IMG/VR virus record: IMGVR_UViG_3300042557_001775
Coordinates: 1-64,000 of that record
DNA from: a virus
Length of the DNA stretch: 64,000 nt
Reading direction: 5' to 3' (one strand)
Shown: one piece after another, positions 13,697-24,800 of the stretch
Layout: every line of letters starts with the position of its first letter
How positions within the stretch are numbered: the stretch's first letter is position 1
The notes under the pieces: generated by a model
Database searches by the model: none
Told to the model about the DNA's origin: nothing
What the model saw: the letters and a program-made list of their open reading frames with translations, nothing else
Translations under genes and position numbers: made by a program

Positions 13697-13963
13697 ATGG
13701 CTACTTATAAAGGCAAACAAGTCTCGCTGTATAAGCCCCGCAAAATGAAGGGGATTACTCCGGCTGGTAAAAAGAAATCTGTCTTCGTCCCCGGGAAAAA
13801 AGAGGGAACGGCAAAAGTCGTTCACTTTGGGGACTCCTCGATGTCGGACTACACGCAGCACCGAGACAAGAAGCGCCGCGCCAATTTTCATTCGCGGCAC
13901 AACTGCGCCGACAAGAAGGACAAAACCAAGGCGGGGTACTGGGCCTGTAAGAATTTATGGTGA
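13697..13963 (+). CDS. Small basic Cys/His protein of a viral family (88 aa)
   Basis: It encodes 88 residues, about a quarter Lys/Arg. After a basic start (MATYKGKQVSLYKPRKMKGI) comes VHFGDSSMSDYTQHRDKKRR and the tail A-N-F-H-S-R-H-N-C-x12-YWACKNLW. This C-terminal 'RHxC ... YWxCxxW' signature is shared by many small phage and large-virus proteins of unknown function; I will not number the family from memory. The Cys/His spacing could bind zinc. Its last 7 bases overlap the next gene. Confidence 0.75.
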   Translation: MATYKGKQVSLYKPRKMKGITPAGKKKSVFVPGKKEGTAKVVHFGDSSMSDYTQHRDKKRRANFHSRHNCADKKDKTKAGYWACKNLW

Positions 13964-14139
13964 ACTACCCCGATTGGATTTGCTCCGATTGCGGACGCAA
14001 GTATGGCAAGCGGCCCGAGGGGAATCCGCATGGAGCGACCTATCACGAAGACACCTGCGGCGTTTGCGGCGAGGTGACCGAAGTGACCGAACCAAGAGAC
14101 TACGGACATTTGAAGCATGACTGGCAAACAGCCAACTAG
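13957..14139 (+). CDS. Zinc-ribbon protein (60 aa)
   Basis: It encodes 60 residues with two CxxC knuckles: W-I-C-S-D-C-G and T-C-G-V-C-G, with a histidine between. The rest is basic then acidic. It is a typical small zinc-ribbon fold of phage genomes, probably binding nucleic acid or a protein partner. It overlaps both neighbours (7 bp and 23 bp). Confidence 0.7.
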   Translation: MVNYPDWICSDCGRKYGKRPEGNPHGATYHEDTCGVCGEVTEVTEPRDYGHLKHDWQTAN

Positions 14140-14656
14140 ACACTACCGGATCAAGGCCGATTGGTCCGCCATGCGTCTTGCTTATCTGCAAGGCGAGACG
14201 TTCCGCGCTATCTCCGCCACCTACGGGGTCAAAGAGAACACCATCCGGAGCCGCGCTTCCCGCGAGAAGTGGCACGTTCCTCCGGCGCGGGTGATGACGA
14301 CGCCCGAGGACAACGCCCTTTCCCTCCAGCGCGCCCATGAGATTTGGCAGCAGCGCAAAGAGCGGGTCAAGGAAAGCGAATACAAGATCGCCGAGCGCAT
14401 CTTGGCCCACGCTGAGACGATGCCGGAGGATCAACTCATCAACAAGGCGGACAAGATCAAGATCGGGGTCGATATCGGCCGGCGTTCCGTCGGCATGGAC
14501 GTCGAACAGAAGGACGTCAACGCGGTAAACATCGCCATTCTGGGAGACGTGGACGCCGAGTCTCTCAAGGCCATGAGCTACGACGCTCCGGCGGGACCGA
14601 TGGCTCTTCCAGAGGTTCCCGAAACCAACTTCGGGGGCCCAGACCAAGAACCATGA
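14117..14656 (+). CDS. Terminase small subunit-like protein (179 aa)
   Basis: It encodes 179 residues. The N-terminal helix-turn-helix (MRLAYLQGETFRAISATYGV, then KENTIRSRASREKW) matches the DNA-binding domain of small terminases. A helical oligomerisation region follows (QRKERVKESEYKIAERILAH), then a Pro/Gly-rich tail. It should recognise phage DNA and hand it to the large subunit. The large subunit is encoded 42 kb away on the opposite strand, an uncommon separation. ATGA overlap with the following membrane-protein gene. Confidence 0.7.
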   Translation: MTGKQPTRHYRIKADWSAMRLAYLQGETFRAISATYGVKENTIRSRASREKWHVPPARVMTTPEDNALSLQRAHEIWQQRKERVKESEYKIAERILAHAETMPEDQLINKADKIKIGVDIGRRSVGMDVEQKDVNAVNIAILGDVDAESLKAMSYDAPAGPMALPEVPETNFGGPDQEP

Positions 14657-14808
14657 AGCTCGTTCCGCTGCTGATCACGACCATCTGCTATTTGCTCACC
14701 GCCTGGGGCTTTTATCGAGACGGCCAGCTCGGCCTCTGTTGGGCCTTCCTCGGATATTCAATCGCAAATTTGGGATTCATCTACATCTGCATCTGGGGCA
14801 GCCCTTAA
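14653..14808 (+). CDS. Small two-span membrane protein (51 aa)
   Basis: It encodes 51 residues with two hydrophobic segments, VPLLITTICYLLTAWGF and LCWAFLGYSIANLGFIYICIWG, joined by a short charged turn (YRDGQ). The ATG overlaps the small-terminase stop (ATGA). It is the size of phage holins or inner-membrane modulators, but the lysis cassette lies elsewhere. Confidence 0.6.
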   Translation: MKLVPLLITTICYLLTAWGFYRDGQLGLCWAFLGYSIANLGFIYICIWGSP

Positions 14809-14812
14809 CTTT

Positions 14813-15136
14813 ATGTCTGAAAACAACACCGAAACCACTGAAATCGCCAGCATCGAGAAGACGGAATATATTACGTCGCATCTGATGACGCTGGTGGGAA
14901 ACTACCTCGCCAAGAAAGACCGCTCCGAGTTTGCCGAGTCCGACGAATTGTTGGCCTCGCTCTTCTCGCAGCAAGCGATCCTGCTTATGGCCGTCAACGC
15001 GGTCCCGCACGACGTCCGTAAGGTTCTGGGAGAGGCCATCGACGCAGAAGTCGTGAAGCTCGGCGAAGTTCCCGAGGAGCCCAAGCCGAAGGAAGCTCCG
15101 TCGAATCTAATCGTCCCAGACCGATTCGAGTCGTGA
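14813..15136 (+). CDS. Helical protein (107 aa), unknown
   Basis: It encodes 107 residues: an N-terminal Thr/Glu-rich stretch, then helices (YITSHLMTLVGNYLAKKDRSEF ... LASLFSQQAILLMAVNAVP) and a Pro/Glu tail. The stop overlaps a GTG for a 27-residue peptide. It sits next to the small terminase, so a late or packaging-related role is possible, but I do not recognise it. Confidence 0.65.
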   Translation: MSENNTETTEIASIEKTEYITSHLMTLVGNYLAKKDRSEFAESDELLASLFSQQAILLMAVNAVPHDVRKVLGEAIDAEVVKLGEVPEEPKPKEAPSNLIVPDRFES

Positions 15137-15216
15137 GCGAGAGCTTCTCTGCGCTGCTTATCCTTCTTGGGACGCTGGCGTTTCTGGCTGCTGTTGCGAG
15201 CTACCAGAAGTATTGA
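15133..15216 (+). CDS. 27-residue membrane peptide, GTG start
   Basis: Reads VSESFSALLILLGTLAFLAAVASYQKY, one hydrophobic helix. The GTG overlaps the preceding TGA. Its 3' half is antisense to the end of the minus-strand gene at 15158-15844, so the convergent operons overlap by about 59 bp. Confidence 0.35.
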   Translation: MSESFSALLILLGTLAFLAAVASYQKY

Positions 15217-15844
15217 GCCAGCACCAAGAGGGAAAGCGGTAACCTTCGCTGGCCTTCTCGGCCACGTCTTGGGGCAGCCACACCTTTGCCTTGAGGTTGC
15301 AGCCGCACACGCCGCAGTTGGCAAGGCTGGCGTCCCGCACTGTTTGGCGCGCTCCGATGATTGAGAAGATCGTCGAGGCCAGATTGGTGCAGACGAAGCA
15401 TCCACTCATCCCCACGTTCAGGGGACAGGACGCGCAGGTGATTGCTCGTCGATTGGCGGTCTCTTCGTCTACCAATCCTTTCTCTCCCAGAGCGGCGCGG
15501 ACCGCCCCCAGAAAGCGCATGACGTCGTCGATGTTGAATTCCTTTTTTAACCCGACATCGCTGAGCAATTCACTTGCCTCAGAGTCGCGAGCTGCGAGTT
15601 CCTCTTCGGACAGTAGCGGCTGGCATCGTCCCAGATCTTGCTTGGCGCAGGTGAAGTTCTCGATGTCCTGGCGCGGGTTGCCGGCGGGCAAATTGTTCGC
15701 CGCCCGGTGATCACTCACCTGCCCCACGACGAGGTCGAGGATGTTGTTCTGGAACCGGCACTCGGTCTCCGGCTGGATGTATTGCCACCCCCCTCTGGGA
15801 AGAAGCGATGCGTCGTTCCATGCGTAGTTGGTCGCGGCGTTCAT
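15158..15844 (-). CDS. Cysteine-rich late protein (228 aa), unknown
   Basis: It encodes 228 residues. The C-terminal half has many cysteines in knuckle-like pairs (TCASCPLNVGMSGCFVCTN ... NCGVCGCNLKAKVW), suggesting one or two zinc sites or an Fe-S cluster. The N-terminal half has an acidic helix (LLSEEELAARDSEASELL). It is the last gene of the late operon, overlapping the giant gene by ATGA. Virion or late accessory role inferred from position only. Confidence 0.75.
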   Translation of the reverse strand: MNAATNYAWNDASLLPRGGWQYIQPETECRFQNNILDLVVGQVSDHRAANNLPAGNPRQDIENFTCAKQDLGRCQPLLSEEELAARDSEASELLSDVGLKKEFNIDDVMRFLGAVRAALGEKGLVDEETANRRAITCASCPLNVGMSGCFVCTNLASTIFSIIGARQTVRDASLANCGVCGCNLKAKVWLPQDVAEKASEGYRFPSWCWLNTSGSSQQQPETPASQEG

Positions 15845-18800
15845 AGATCCCGCTCCTGTGCTTGCCCGGCGGCCTGTTCGGCCTCTCGCGCCCGCTCTGG
15901 GGCGGCGTTCTTGAGTGACTCTTTGCTTGGCTGGAAGGGCCGGTAAATGCCGGAGGCGATGTCTTCAAGGTCGTCTTTGCCAATGCCGGTGGCTCGAAGG
16001 CGACTAATCGCCGCCGGTTCGGGGAGCCCTAGGCGCCGGGCCGCCATGTATCGACGACGCGCTTCTTGCGTAAGACGGTATTGGGCTTGGTCCGTCAGGT
16101 CGAAGGAGCCGGCCACGGCGCCAGGAGGCTGAGTACCCCGGGAGAGAAGAACGCGGTTGAAAAGAGAGGTGGCGTCGCGCTTGTTTCGCAGAAACTCTGA
16201 AGCACCGAAGCCTAAAGCTTGATCCAGATCCACTTGGCGGATGCGCGTTCCGGTTACGATGGCACCGATCTCTTGCGCCGCGCTAAACTGCTGCCCCGAA
16301 TCGGAGACAACTCCGGCAACACCTAGGCCGCCCCGGTAAATTGTTTTTGCGGTGCCCGGCACGAACGCGCCAGCCAAGTGGGCGCCGATGGCTTGGGCAA
16401 TATTCGTCCCAGAGTCTTGCGGATTGTAGATCCGTCGGCCGCCAGCATCGACGTTGCGGAGGACGCTAGTCACGGCGCCGAAGACAATCTGTTCGCCGAC
16501 GAACGGTTTCATCAATTCGCCGACCATCGCCACCCCGCCATCAGCGATGGCTTCCGGCATACTCTCAGCGCGACCAAAAGCGCGCATCATCGCGACGAAA
16601 GGTTTTTTGAAATACTCATGCCCGTCGAAAAACGAGATGTCGGCGTAGCTGATGGTATTTCCCGTGCGCCCAAACAAGAGTAGCTGGTTATTCTTCTGCC
16701 AGTCTGGAAGGAACTCGCGGAGGTCTTCTTCGTCTTCGGGGGTCATTCCGGCCATCGCGGCAATTCCGCCAGCCGCGACAGAAGGCACTGTCATTGCCAA
16801 ACCGAATCCTCCGATCCGCCGGTAACCGAGACTCCGCAGCTCTGGGTTGCCTGACTTAATTTCGCTGGCCGCCAACCTGAGCGTATTAATCGCTGTGCGA
16901 ACAACTTCGGTGGTGAAAGTAATAAAGGGGGCGACGACTAAGCCGGGTCCCCGCTTGAGTTCCTGCACCCACTGCGGGGCTTCGGAGTAGGTCCAATAGA
17001 TCTCCCGGGAGATCTCGGCAGCTTTCTCATCGAGTTCCGCTTCGGCCATTTTCGGATACGCCCGGCGATAGTTTTCCCGCTCAGTGTAGAAGACAATGGC
17101 CCGCATAATATTGTCCGACATCGCGTAAGTCCCTTGGGCAAAGTCCCAGAGCTTACGGAACGGCTGCGTAATCTTGCGGGTTACTGCGTCTCCGGCTTGC
17201 ACACGAGCGCCGCCCAGTTCGCGGTAGTCCTGCACGAGGTCGTCGATCATGTTGGCGGTCACCGATTCGCCGAACACGCGGAGGCGGATGAGCTTTTCGA
17301 TTTCTTGCCGGGCTTTCTCGTATGCTTTGGGCCCAGATCCGTAATTCTTGAACGCTTCTTGGATCGCTGTCTGGTGCGCCAGCCCGATGGCTTTGCCCGA
17401 AAACGACCCGGGCATCAACGCGCCGGTCGAAAGAAGTTTGAGGTATCCGGCCAAGTAGTTGCGTGTTTGTGCGGCTGCCGAGCCGACAGTCGCCATTGCC
17501 ATCGAGAGGCCCGTAGCTTTGGCGAAAAGCCGCGCCGCGTTTTCCGCATCGCTCTGCGGATACATTTTGTAAAGGGCCTCGACGATGTCGCGGTTGCCCC
17601 AGACTCCGGCCAGCGGGGAGAGACGGGCATTGGTCTCGTCCGAGATTTTGACGAATCCAGTCGGGGCTTCCCAGTCTGCGAAGGCGTCCCGGAAGGCGGT
17701 CTCTGCGGCGGCTCGGTCGGCAGTGCGGAGTATTTCCTCGAAGTTGGCACCGCGCACAACAAACTCGCCAGTATCTTCGTCTTGGCGCATTTCCGGCTGC
17801 GCCGAAAACCATCCTTCCGATAGGCCAAGTTCGCGCAGCTCACGCAGGAATCGGTGGTTGTAGATGAGCGTGGACATCTTGAGGATCGTTTTTCCGTAGG
17901 CCGTTTCCGGATTGTCGTAGACGCCCCAGAGCGCTTGGATTTCGGGGGCAATCGTCCCCCGGCTCATAAAGATCGACAGATTTTTCTGCCCCATGACTCG
18001 GCCAGAGAGCGCTTCGAGCGTCGGGTCCTTCACGGACAACGCTGCTTCGAGGGCGGTTTCTACGTCGGCGGCGGCCACAGATCGGGTCGCCTGGCGCTGG
18101 GCTTCGGCCTCAGAGATGGTCGTCCCAGTCTTGGTAGCGGTGTTCAGGATACGTTCCTTAGCCTTCTCAATAAGCTGCTTCTTTAGGAAGCCACGGGCGC
18201 CGGCCATGACCTTCAGATTCTTCCTCACGCGGTCAGCCCACTTGGGGTTGTCGAAGATGGCGTAGCTTCGGTTGAGGTAGATACCCAGCGTCTCGTCGAT
18301 GGCGATTTCCAAGTCTCCGGAAACGAGCCCTTCGGATTTAAGCCGGCGCTGAAGCACGTTGATATGATCTCGCATCTGTGTCACGAGAACGCGCACATCC
18401 CGGGGAAGCGACTTCAAGGCCGCTGTCTGGCGCTCGCGGAACTTCATCCGATTCTCCCGCCGATAGCGGTCTTTCAGCTCGGCGGCTGCTTCGGGATCAG
18501 TAAGGCGAACTCGCATCATCTCCGCCATCTGTGCTTCGGTGAAGGGGTTGTCTAGATTACCCAGAGCCGTGGTGATCTTGCGCGGGTCGATATTGCGGTC
18601 ACGAACAGCGCGGACGAGGAGCCTGATGTTGGCGTCGGCCCGGCTGGCTTCGGCTTTGATGCCAGCTCGCGAGCTTTGGAACTTGTCGGTGCCGCGAGCG
18701 TCCATGAGGCGATCAACGGCAGAGATAAACTTGCCTTTGACGTAAGTGCCGCCGGTCGGGGTCTTGCTGACCTCGTCCCGGAATACCCGCTCGAACTTCC

Positions 18801-21800
18801 CACCGAGGGAGTCGCTATACCGAATATTCGGGATTTCGTTTAGCTCTTGTTCCGTCATCGAGTCCGGGTCTCGCTTGATCGTCACTTCTGGTGCGGGCGC
18901 ACGCTTTTGCATCCGCTTTTCAACGGCGGCTTGGTTTTTCTCGTTGAACAAATCCCAGTAAACCCCCGAGTCCATCTGCCCACCGCTCGGCGGCCGGAAG
19001 TCGTCACCCTTCGTCTCCCCGTCGATAACGACGGGTTCCGCACGACCGGTCTTTTGGGCCCAAGCAACGAATTCACTACGGCTCATGGCTTGAACCGCTT
19101 TATCGATCTCTGGGTCTGTTTTGCGCGTAGGTTTTGGCGCCGGTGTTCCCTTGGGCTCTGGGACGACTTTAAGTCGAGGCGACTCTCCCGTTGTGTCTGC
19201 GTCTGTTATGTCTGTATCGCTAACCTCGGGGGCAGCTTCTGGATCGGGGTCGGGGGCAGGTGCTTTTTTCTTTTTCTTCGGCGGCTCTTTTGGCGGCTCT
19301 GGGTCCGGCTCGGGTTTTGGCTCAACAGGCGTCGGCGGCTCAGGTTTGGGCTCGATAGCCGGTTCAGCCGGTTGCCGCGCTTTGGCGGCGGCCAACTCCG
19401 AATAAAGCAGATTCAGTTCAGCTTCGATGTCGGCCATCGGAGTGAATGTGTTTCTTCCCAGCTTCTGGGCCGCTTCTCTGACACGAGGGTCTTCGGGCTT
19501 ATTCGTATTCCGCCGCCGCTGTGTTTTGAAGGCGTGTAGTTCATCAAGTCCCTCTAGGATTCCTTCCAGCGCGCGGAGATCCGACTCTTTCTTTGATATA
19601 TCCTGTTGGATTTCATCGACCGACCTACCCGCTTCGGCGGCTTCGGCTTCGGCTGCTTGCTCCAGAAGAATTACTTCTGTACCCCGGGGCAAAACGTTGG
19701 TTCCGGCTACCCCGCTGGTCGGGGCGAAGCCCTGGCGATAGCGGAGCACTCGGCCGCTGGGGAGCCTGATTTCTCTTCGAGCTTCGGCTTGAGCTTGTTG
19801 AGCTTGTTGGCGACGGGTTTCACGGACAGCCGGCCATTCGGCGGCTAAGCGATTGCGGTCTTCGGAAGTGCCCGCTAAGTCCTGCGCTTCGAGCTGCTCC
19901 TCGATGTATTGCGCCTGGGCCACCGCTGCTTCCATTTCGTCGATCATGCGACTGCGGATCAACTCTGGGGCTGCGTCGCCTTCCACGCTGGAGAAGTTCA
20001 GGCGCCATGAATCACTGAAGCCTTCAGCAAGAGGCGAGGAGCTATCGACTTGAACCCCGGTGATGAGGGCCACGATGGAGTTCCAGACATCTTTGAGCGC
20101 CGCGACGAAGTCTCCTTTGAACGTCCCCTTCCCGAATCCCAGAGTGGCAAGCTGCTTGGCGACCTCTGGATTGTGGGTCACCTCTACCACGAATTCTTCG
20201 AGGCTGGTCAGCGAGATGAGCGCCTGGTTGGATTCGGAGGCGGCGATTTCCTGAAGCTGATCGGAGATAATTTTGACTTCCGCGTCGGTCGGTTTTGCCG
20301 GGACGTCGAGGCCCCGGGAGCGGCCAGCCGCGATGATCGACTGCCGCCGGAATCCTTCCAGTCGCTGAATGGCGGCGCGCTCGGCGGAGTTCAGTTCAAC
20401 AAAGCCGTTGAGCTTGGAATTGACGACAACGTGGGAAAGCTCGTGGAGAAGCGTGTCGATTGCGCCGCCCTCGCGGTTGTCGTGGATCGCGTTGGTGTTG
20501 AGATAAATCGAGTAGGCGCCGTCGCTTTCAGCGGCGCGGCCAGACCAAGTGACGGCATTCGACTTGATGATGTCGTCTTCGACTTCGCTTCGAGCTGCGT
20601 CGATCTGGGCGTCCGCTTTGTCCGGGTCGGCGTCAAGCGTGATCTCCTTTTTCTTGCTTCCCAGAGTGAGGGTGATCTTGCCGTCTTTGACTTTGACCCG
20701 GCGGTCAATCTCTTCCTCGGTGAGCGGCTGGCTGTTGAAGTTGCGGCCAAAGCCTGCGATCTGGAGGGAGACGTTATCGTTCCACCCCAAACGCGGCCCC
20801 AGTTTAACAAATGCGGCGGCGATACTGCGGGCCTTGAGGCTCTGGCTTTGGTCGTTGGCGACAGTCTTGAGGAAGGTCTCGATGTCTTTGAACGCGCCCG
20901 ATTGAATGAGCTTCCGGATGTTTTCGCGTTTGATTTTTAGCTTGGCGGCGTTGGATCCTCGGCGGCGAGCCGCTTGTGTCGCAGCCATGCCGGCGAGAAG
21001 CTCCGTGGCGCTTTTGGTCAGCAGCAGGTCCGCGAACGGCTGCGACGTCTGACCTATCACATTGCCGCCCGCCGCCAGCGTCGATTCCGTGGCGCGGCCT
21101 TCGGTCTCGATCGCCGTGACGATGCGGTTGATTTGCTCGTCGGTATAACCTTCGAGGTCTTTGCTGGTTAGGCCAGACCAGGAGGCGACGTAGGCTCGGG
21201 CTGCTCTGGGAGCGACTGTTCGGACGGTGCGGTTGAGAAGACGAGTTCGTGGGCGAGATCCTCGAATCGGTTGAGCGGCGCCACTTGAAACGCTTCCGGA
21301 TCGGTCAGCATCAGGTCCGCTAGGGCTCCGTAATCCCCTTTCGCCAGCCGGATCAGGATCGGGCCCCCCAAGCGATTGGCTAACTCGCGGTGCTCCTCCT
21401 GCGACAGCACCATCGCCAGCAGCCGACAAGCCACGTCCGGAAATGCGGCCTGCATTTCCGCCACGCTTGGCCCATTCGAGGATTTCTCGGTTTTCTTTTT
21501 GTTGGAGGAGTCGCTCGGCTGTTGCACTGGGCTTCCAGTCAGCGGCTTTCTTTCCGATGAGGTTGTTTTCTGGTATTCCATAGAGTGTATTGTAGCTGAC
21601 GTCGCCTTGGATGTAGCGGATAATTTCTTGCAGTCGTGGGTCTAAGTTAGAGAAGTCAACGCGCCCCGTCGCGGTTACGAGTTCTTCGAGGCGAGCAATT
21701 TTGCCCGGGTCTTTGTACCAATAGCGATCCTGGGACGGGTCCCATTCCAGCCCGAAAGTTCCAAGAAAAAGCTTTTGATCTTCAGTGCTGAGTTTGCTCA

Positions 21801-24800
21801 TCAGCTTTTTGTCTTCGCCGACGAGCCTTAACAGTTCAGGACCCACGCTTCCGCCCGGTGTATTTTCTTCTTCAGGCGCGTCGTCAGTGAGTTCGGTCAC
21901 GTTCGCGACGTTTCCGACTTCCAGCTCTTCTTTTTGCGGCGCGATTAGGGTTTCCGGCACAAAGCGTTCGTCGAGGGAAACAGTCGAAGGGGCTTCCTTC
22001 CGCATCCTCCGGATCGACTTGGTGGCCGCGTTAACGGCGGCTTGGGCTACTTTGAACGGGGGAGCCTTGCTGCTCGTGATCCGGGAGACCTTGATAAGGT
22101 CGTCCACAAAACGATCAACTTCGGGAGAGCTGTCCGCGCTAACCACAGTCTTTTTGATCGCGTCATAATCTTTTTTCCCGAGACGTTCCTCCGTTCCGGC
22201 TTTGGCAACTTGGCGCCGCTTTCCTTTTGGAGAAATTACTTTTTCAAGGCTGTCGAGCGTTTCGTTGAAAACCTTTACGGCGTAGGTCTTGTCGGGGTTG
22301 TCTCGAAAACGGGCGGCAATCTTATCACGCAGGACAGCAAGATCGTTAAAGTCAGGCGCGTTTAGTCTTACTCCCAGATCGAGAGCGGCTTTTCGGACTT
22401 TGAGTTCAAGGTCTTCTGTAGGTTTGGGTTTTTTGACTGCGCGGGCAGCCGCCAAGGCCGCCGCAAAGCGACGAGCAATTTCGACCTGCGTCGCTACTGG
22501 AAGAGTGGACGTCCGACCAGAGGCCGCCGCAACGAATTGCTCCATGGTAGACGTCGCAGCCTTTTTCAGAGCCAGGGTGCGGAGGTCATCGGATTCGACA
22601 TTGGTGAGCGGACTGCCACCTCCGACTGTAATGCCCGTTGTTCGTCCCAGAAATGGTTCGAGGCCTTCGAGGAGCTGACGGTAAAGGATGCTGAACGCTT
22701 CGGGCAGCGCGGCCATTCGTCGATTAAGCTGCTGCGCTTCGCGAAGATCTACCGCGCTGCTCGACAAACGAGTTTTCTCGGCCTCAAATCCACGCGCTGG
22801 GTCTTGCTGGTAAATCTTGGTGAAGCTTCCAACGCCACTAAGCTTTTTGAAGCTCAGGGGCCTGTACGCAGACGACTCCCGGTTCGCTTCAAGCCGCTTC
22901 TTGTCGTAAGCGTTGGGGAGCATCTCAAGGCGAGCGGACAGATCGACCACGGCTTTCTCGGCGGCCCGCAAGGCGTTCTGTTCGTTCGGTGCTTCGACGA
23001 GTCCGAGACGCTGCTCCCGGAGCGTGTTGAGCCGTCCTTCGATGGTCGCTCGTTCTTCTGCGAGTTTTCCGGCAGACTGATTGACGCGCTTTGTCCGCCC
23101 AGCGATCGCTCTTTTGATACGCTCAGCGTCGCTCCTAATCTGGGTTAGCTCGTCAGTTCTTGATTTTCGCTCTGCTTTGAGTGATGCGAGCCGTGTTTCT
23201 GCTTCGCGCAATTGAGCTTCGTAGTTAAGGCCTCCGAGCCCTTCGCGAACGAGTTGAGACGCGGCGAAGCGGCCTGTCGGCTGTTTTTTGACGGCTTCGC
23301 GCAGCTCGCGAATTTCCTTTTCGGCGTTGGTAATCGCGTTAGACGAAAGTTCACCGAAGAGTTTTCCGCCTTTGCCTTCGGGCGCGTTCAGTTCTTGCCG
23401 CCGCGCTGCAAGGGCCGTCAAACGTTCGTTAAGTGTTTCTAGGGTGCTTTCTCCGTCGATGCGCGTCTCAAGCGCGGATAATTGCAGGGCTCTCGACTGG
23501 ACATTCTTACGGGCTTCGGCCGCCCGACTGCTAACGGCGGCCTGCTCCTGCCGTAGTTCGGCTTCACGATTCGGTGTCGCGTTTTGCAACGCGGCTTCTA
23601 TCTGTTCGAGCTGCGCCTTTGCATCAGCAAGGGTTTGCCGATCTTTGTCTTGGGCCTTCCGAAGCGCGTTGAGCTGGCTGGTTAAGCCTCGCGTATTTCC
23701 AGCTTTTTCGGGAGCGCGTGCCGCCGATCCGATTTCAGCCAACGCCATTTCGGCATCTCTAATCTCGGCGTCCAGACGATCACGCTCCGCGAGGGCGGCG
23801 TTGTTACCCCGCAGTAAGGCGTCAAAAGTTTTACGCGCTTTATCGCGGTTTTGGATCGCCCCCGTGAGCGCAGTTTGAGTTTGTTGGATTTCTGCGTCTT
23901 CTTCGGCGTCGAGGCGGGCAAGCGCTTCTCGGTCTTGCTCTCCAGTCGTCCGTTGCTGGTCTCGGCCGGCTTTATTTTTCGGCGGAGATACGTTGGTGAG
24001 GGTGAAACTAAGCGGATTCTGCGCGAGAACAGGCGTCCCTTCTGGGACGAAGCGGCCAGTTTCGTCACGCACACCAGCTCCAGTTTTGACCGGTGCGTCA
24101 TACGAGCCTTGGCTGACTTCGACGGGTGAGGATTTCCCGTCAACGCCGCGCCAAGTGACGGACACCACTGTAGGAGCAATTCTTCCGCGAAACAGCCGGC
24201 GCTCGATTTTGACGTCCGGATCGCCTTGCAGCAGAGATACCAATTCTGGGGTTGCGGGCACCACGTCACCAGCGTTCAGATGCCGTGCGATGTCGGTTAT
24301 GGCGCGGCGCTTCGCCACGTTTCGGTTGTTAGTTGCGAGATTAAACTGCGTGAGAGCTTCGTTGTAAGCGCCGAGCTGCGCTGAATTAGCTTCGTCTTCC
24401 CTAGCGCGGACAACTTCGTCGGTGCGTTGCCGGGCGATGGTTGCGGCGTCGCGGAGCTTTTGGTCTCTCCGTTCTTTAGTCTCGGGCACCGCTTCCAATT
24501 CACCGGCTTCGTTGGTGAAGAAGCCTCCGGCAAACACTTTGGCTTGTTCCTCCTCAAAGAGTCTTTCGTAAATCGCGGTGCGTTCTTCGTTCGTCAGGGA
24601 TTGCCGCTGCGGTTTTGTGGGGCGAACCGGAGCATTACCTTTCGGCGTCTGGATAACTGGCGTTAAACGAGCGACAATCGGGCGGCCATTATTCCATGCG
24701 GGGCCGGCCGGCTCGGAAGACAGATCGCTCGCTGGCGCGGGTTGAGGCCCGAATGGAGTTCGCATCTCGGCTAGGAGCGACGTCAGTTCGAGAGCCCGGG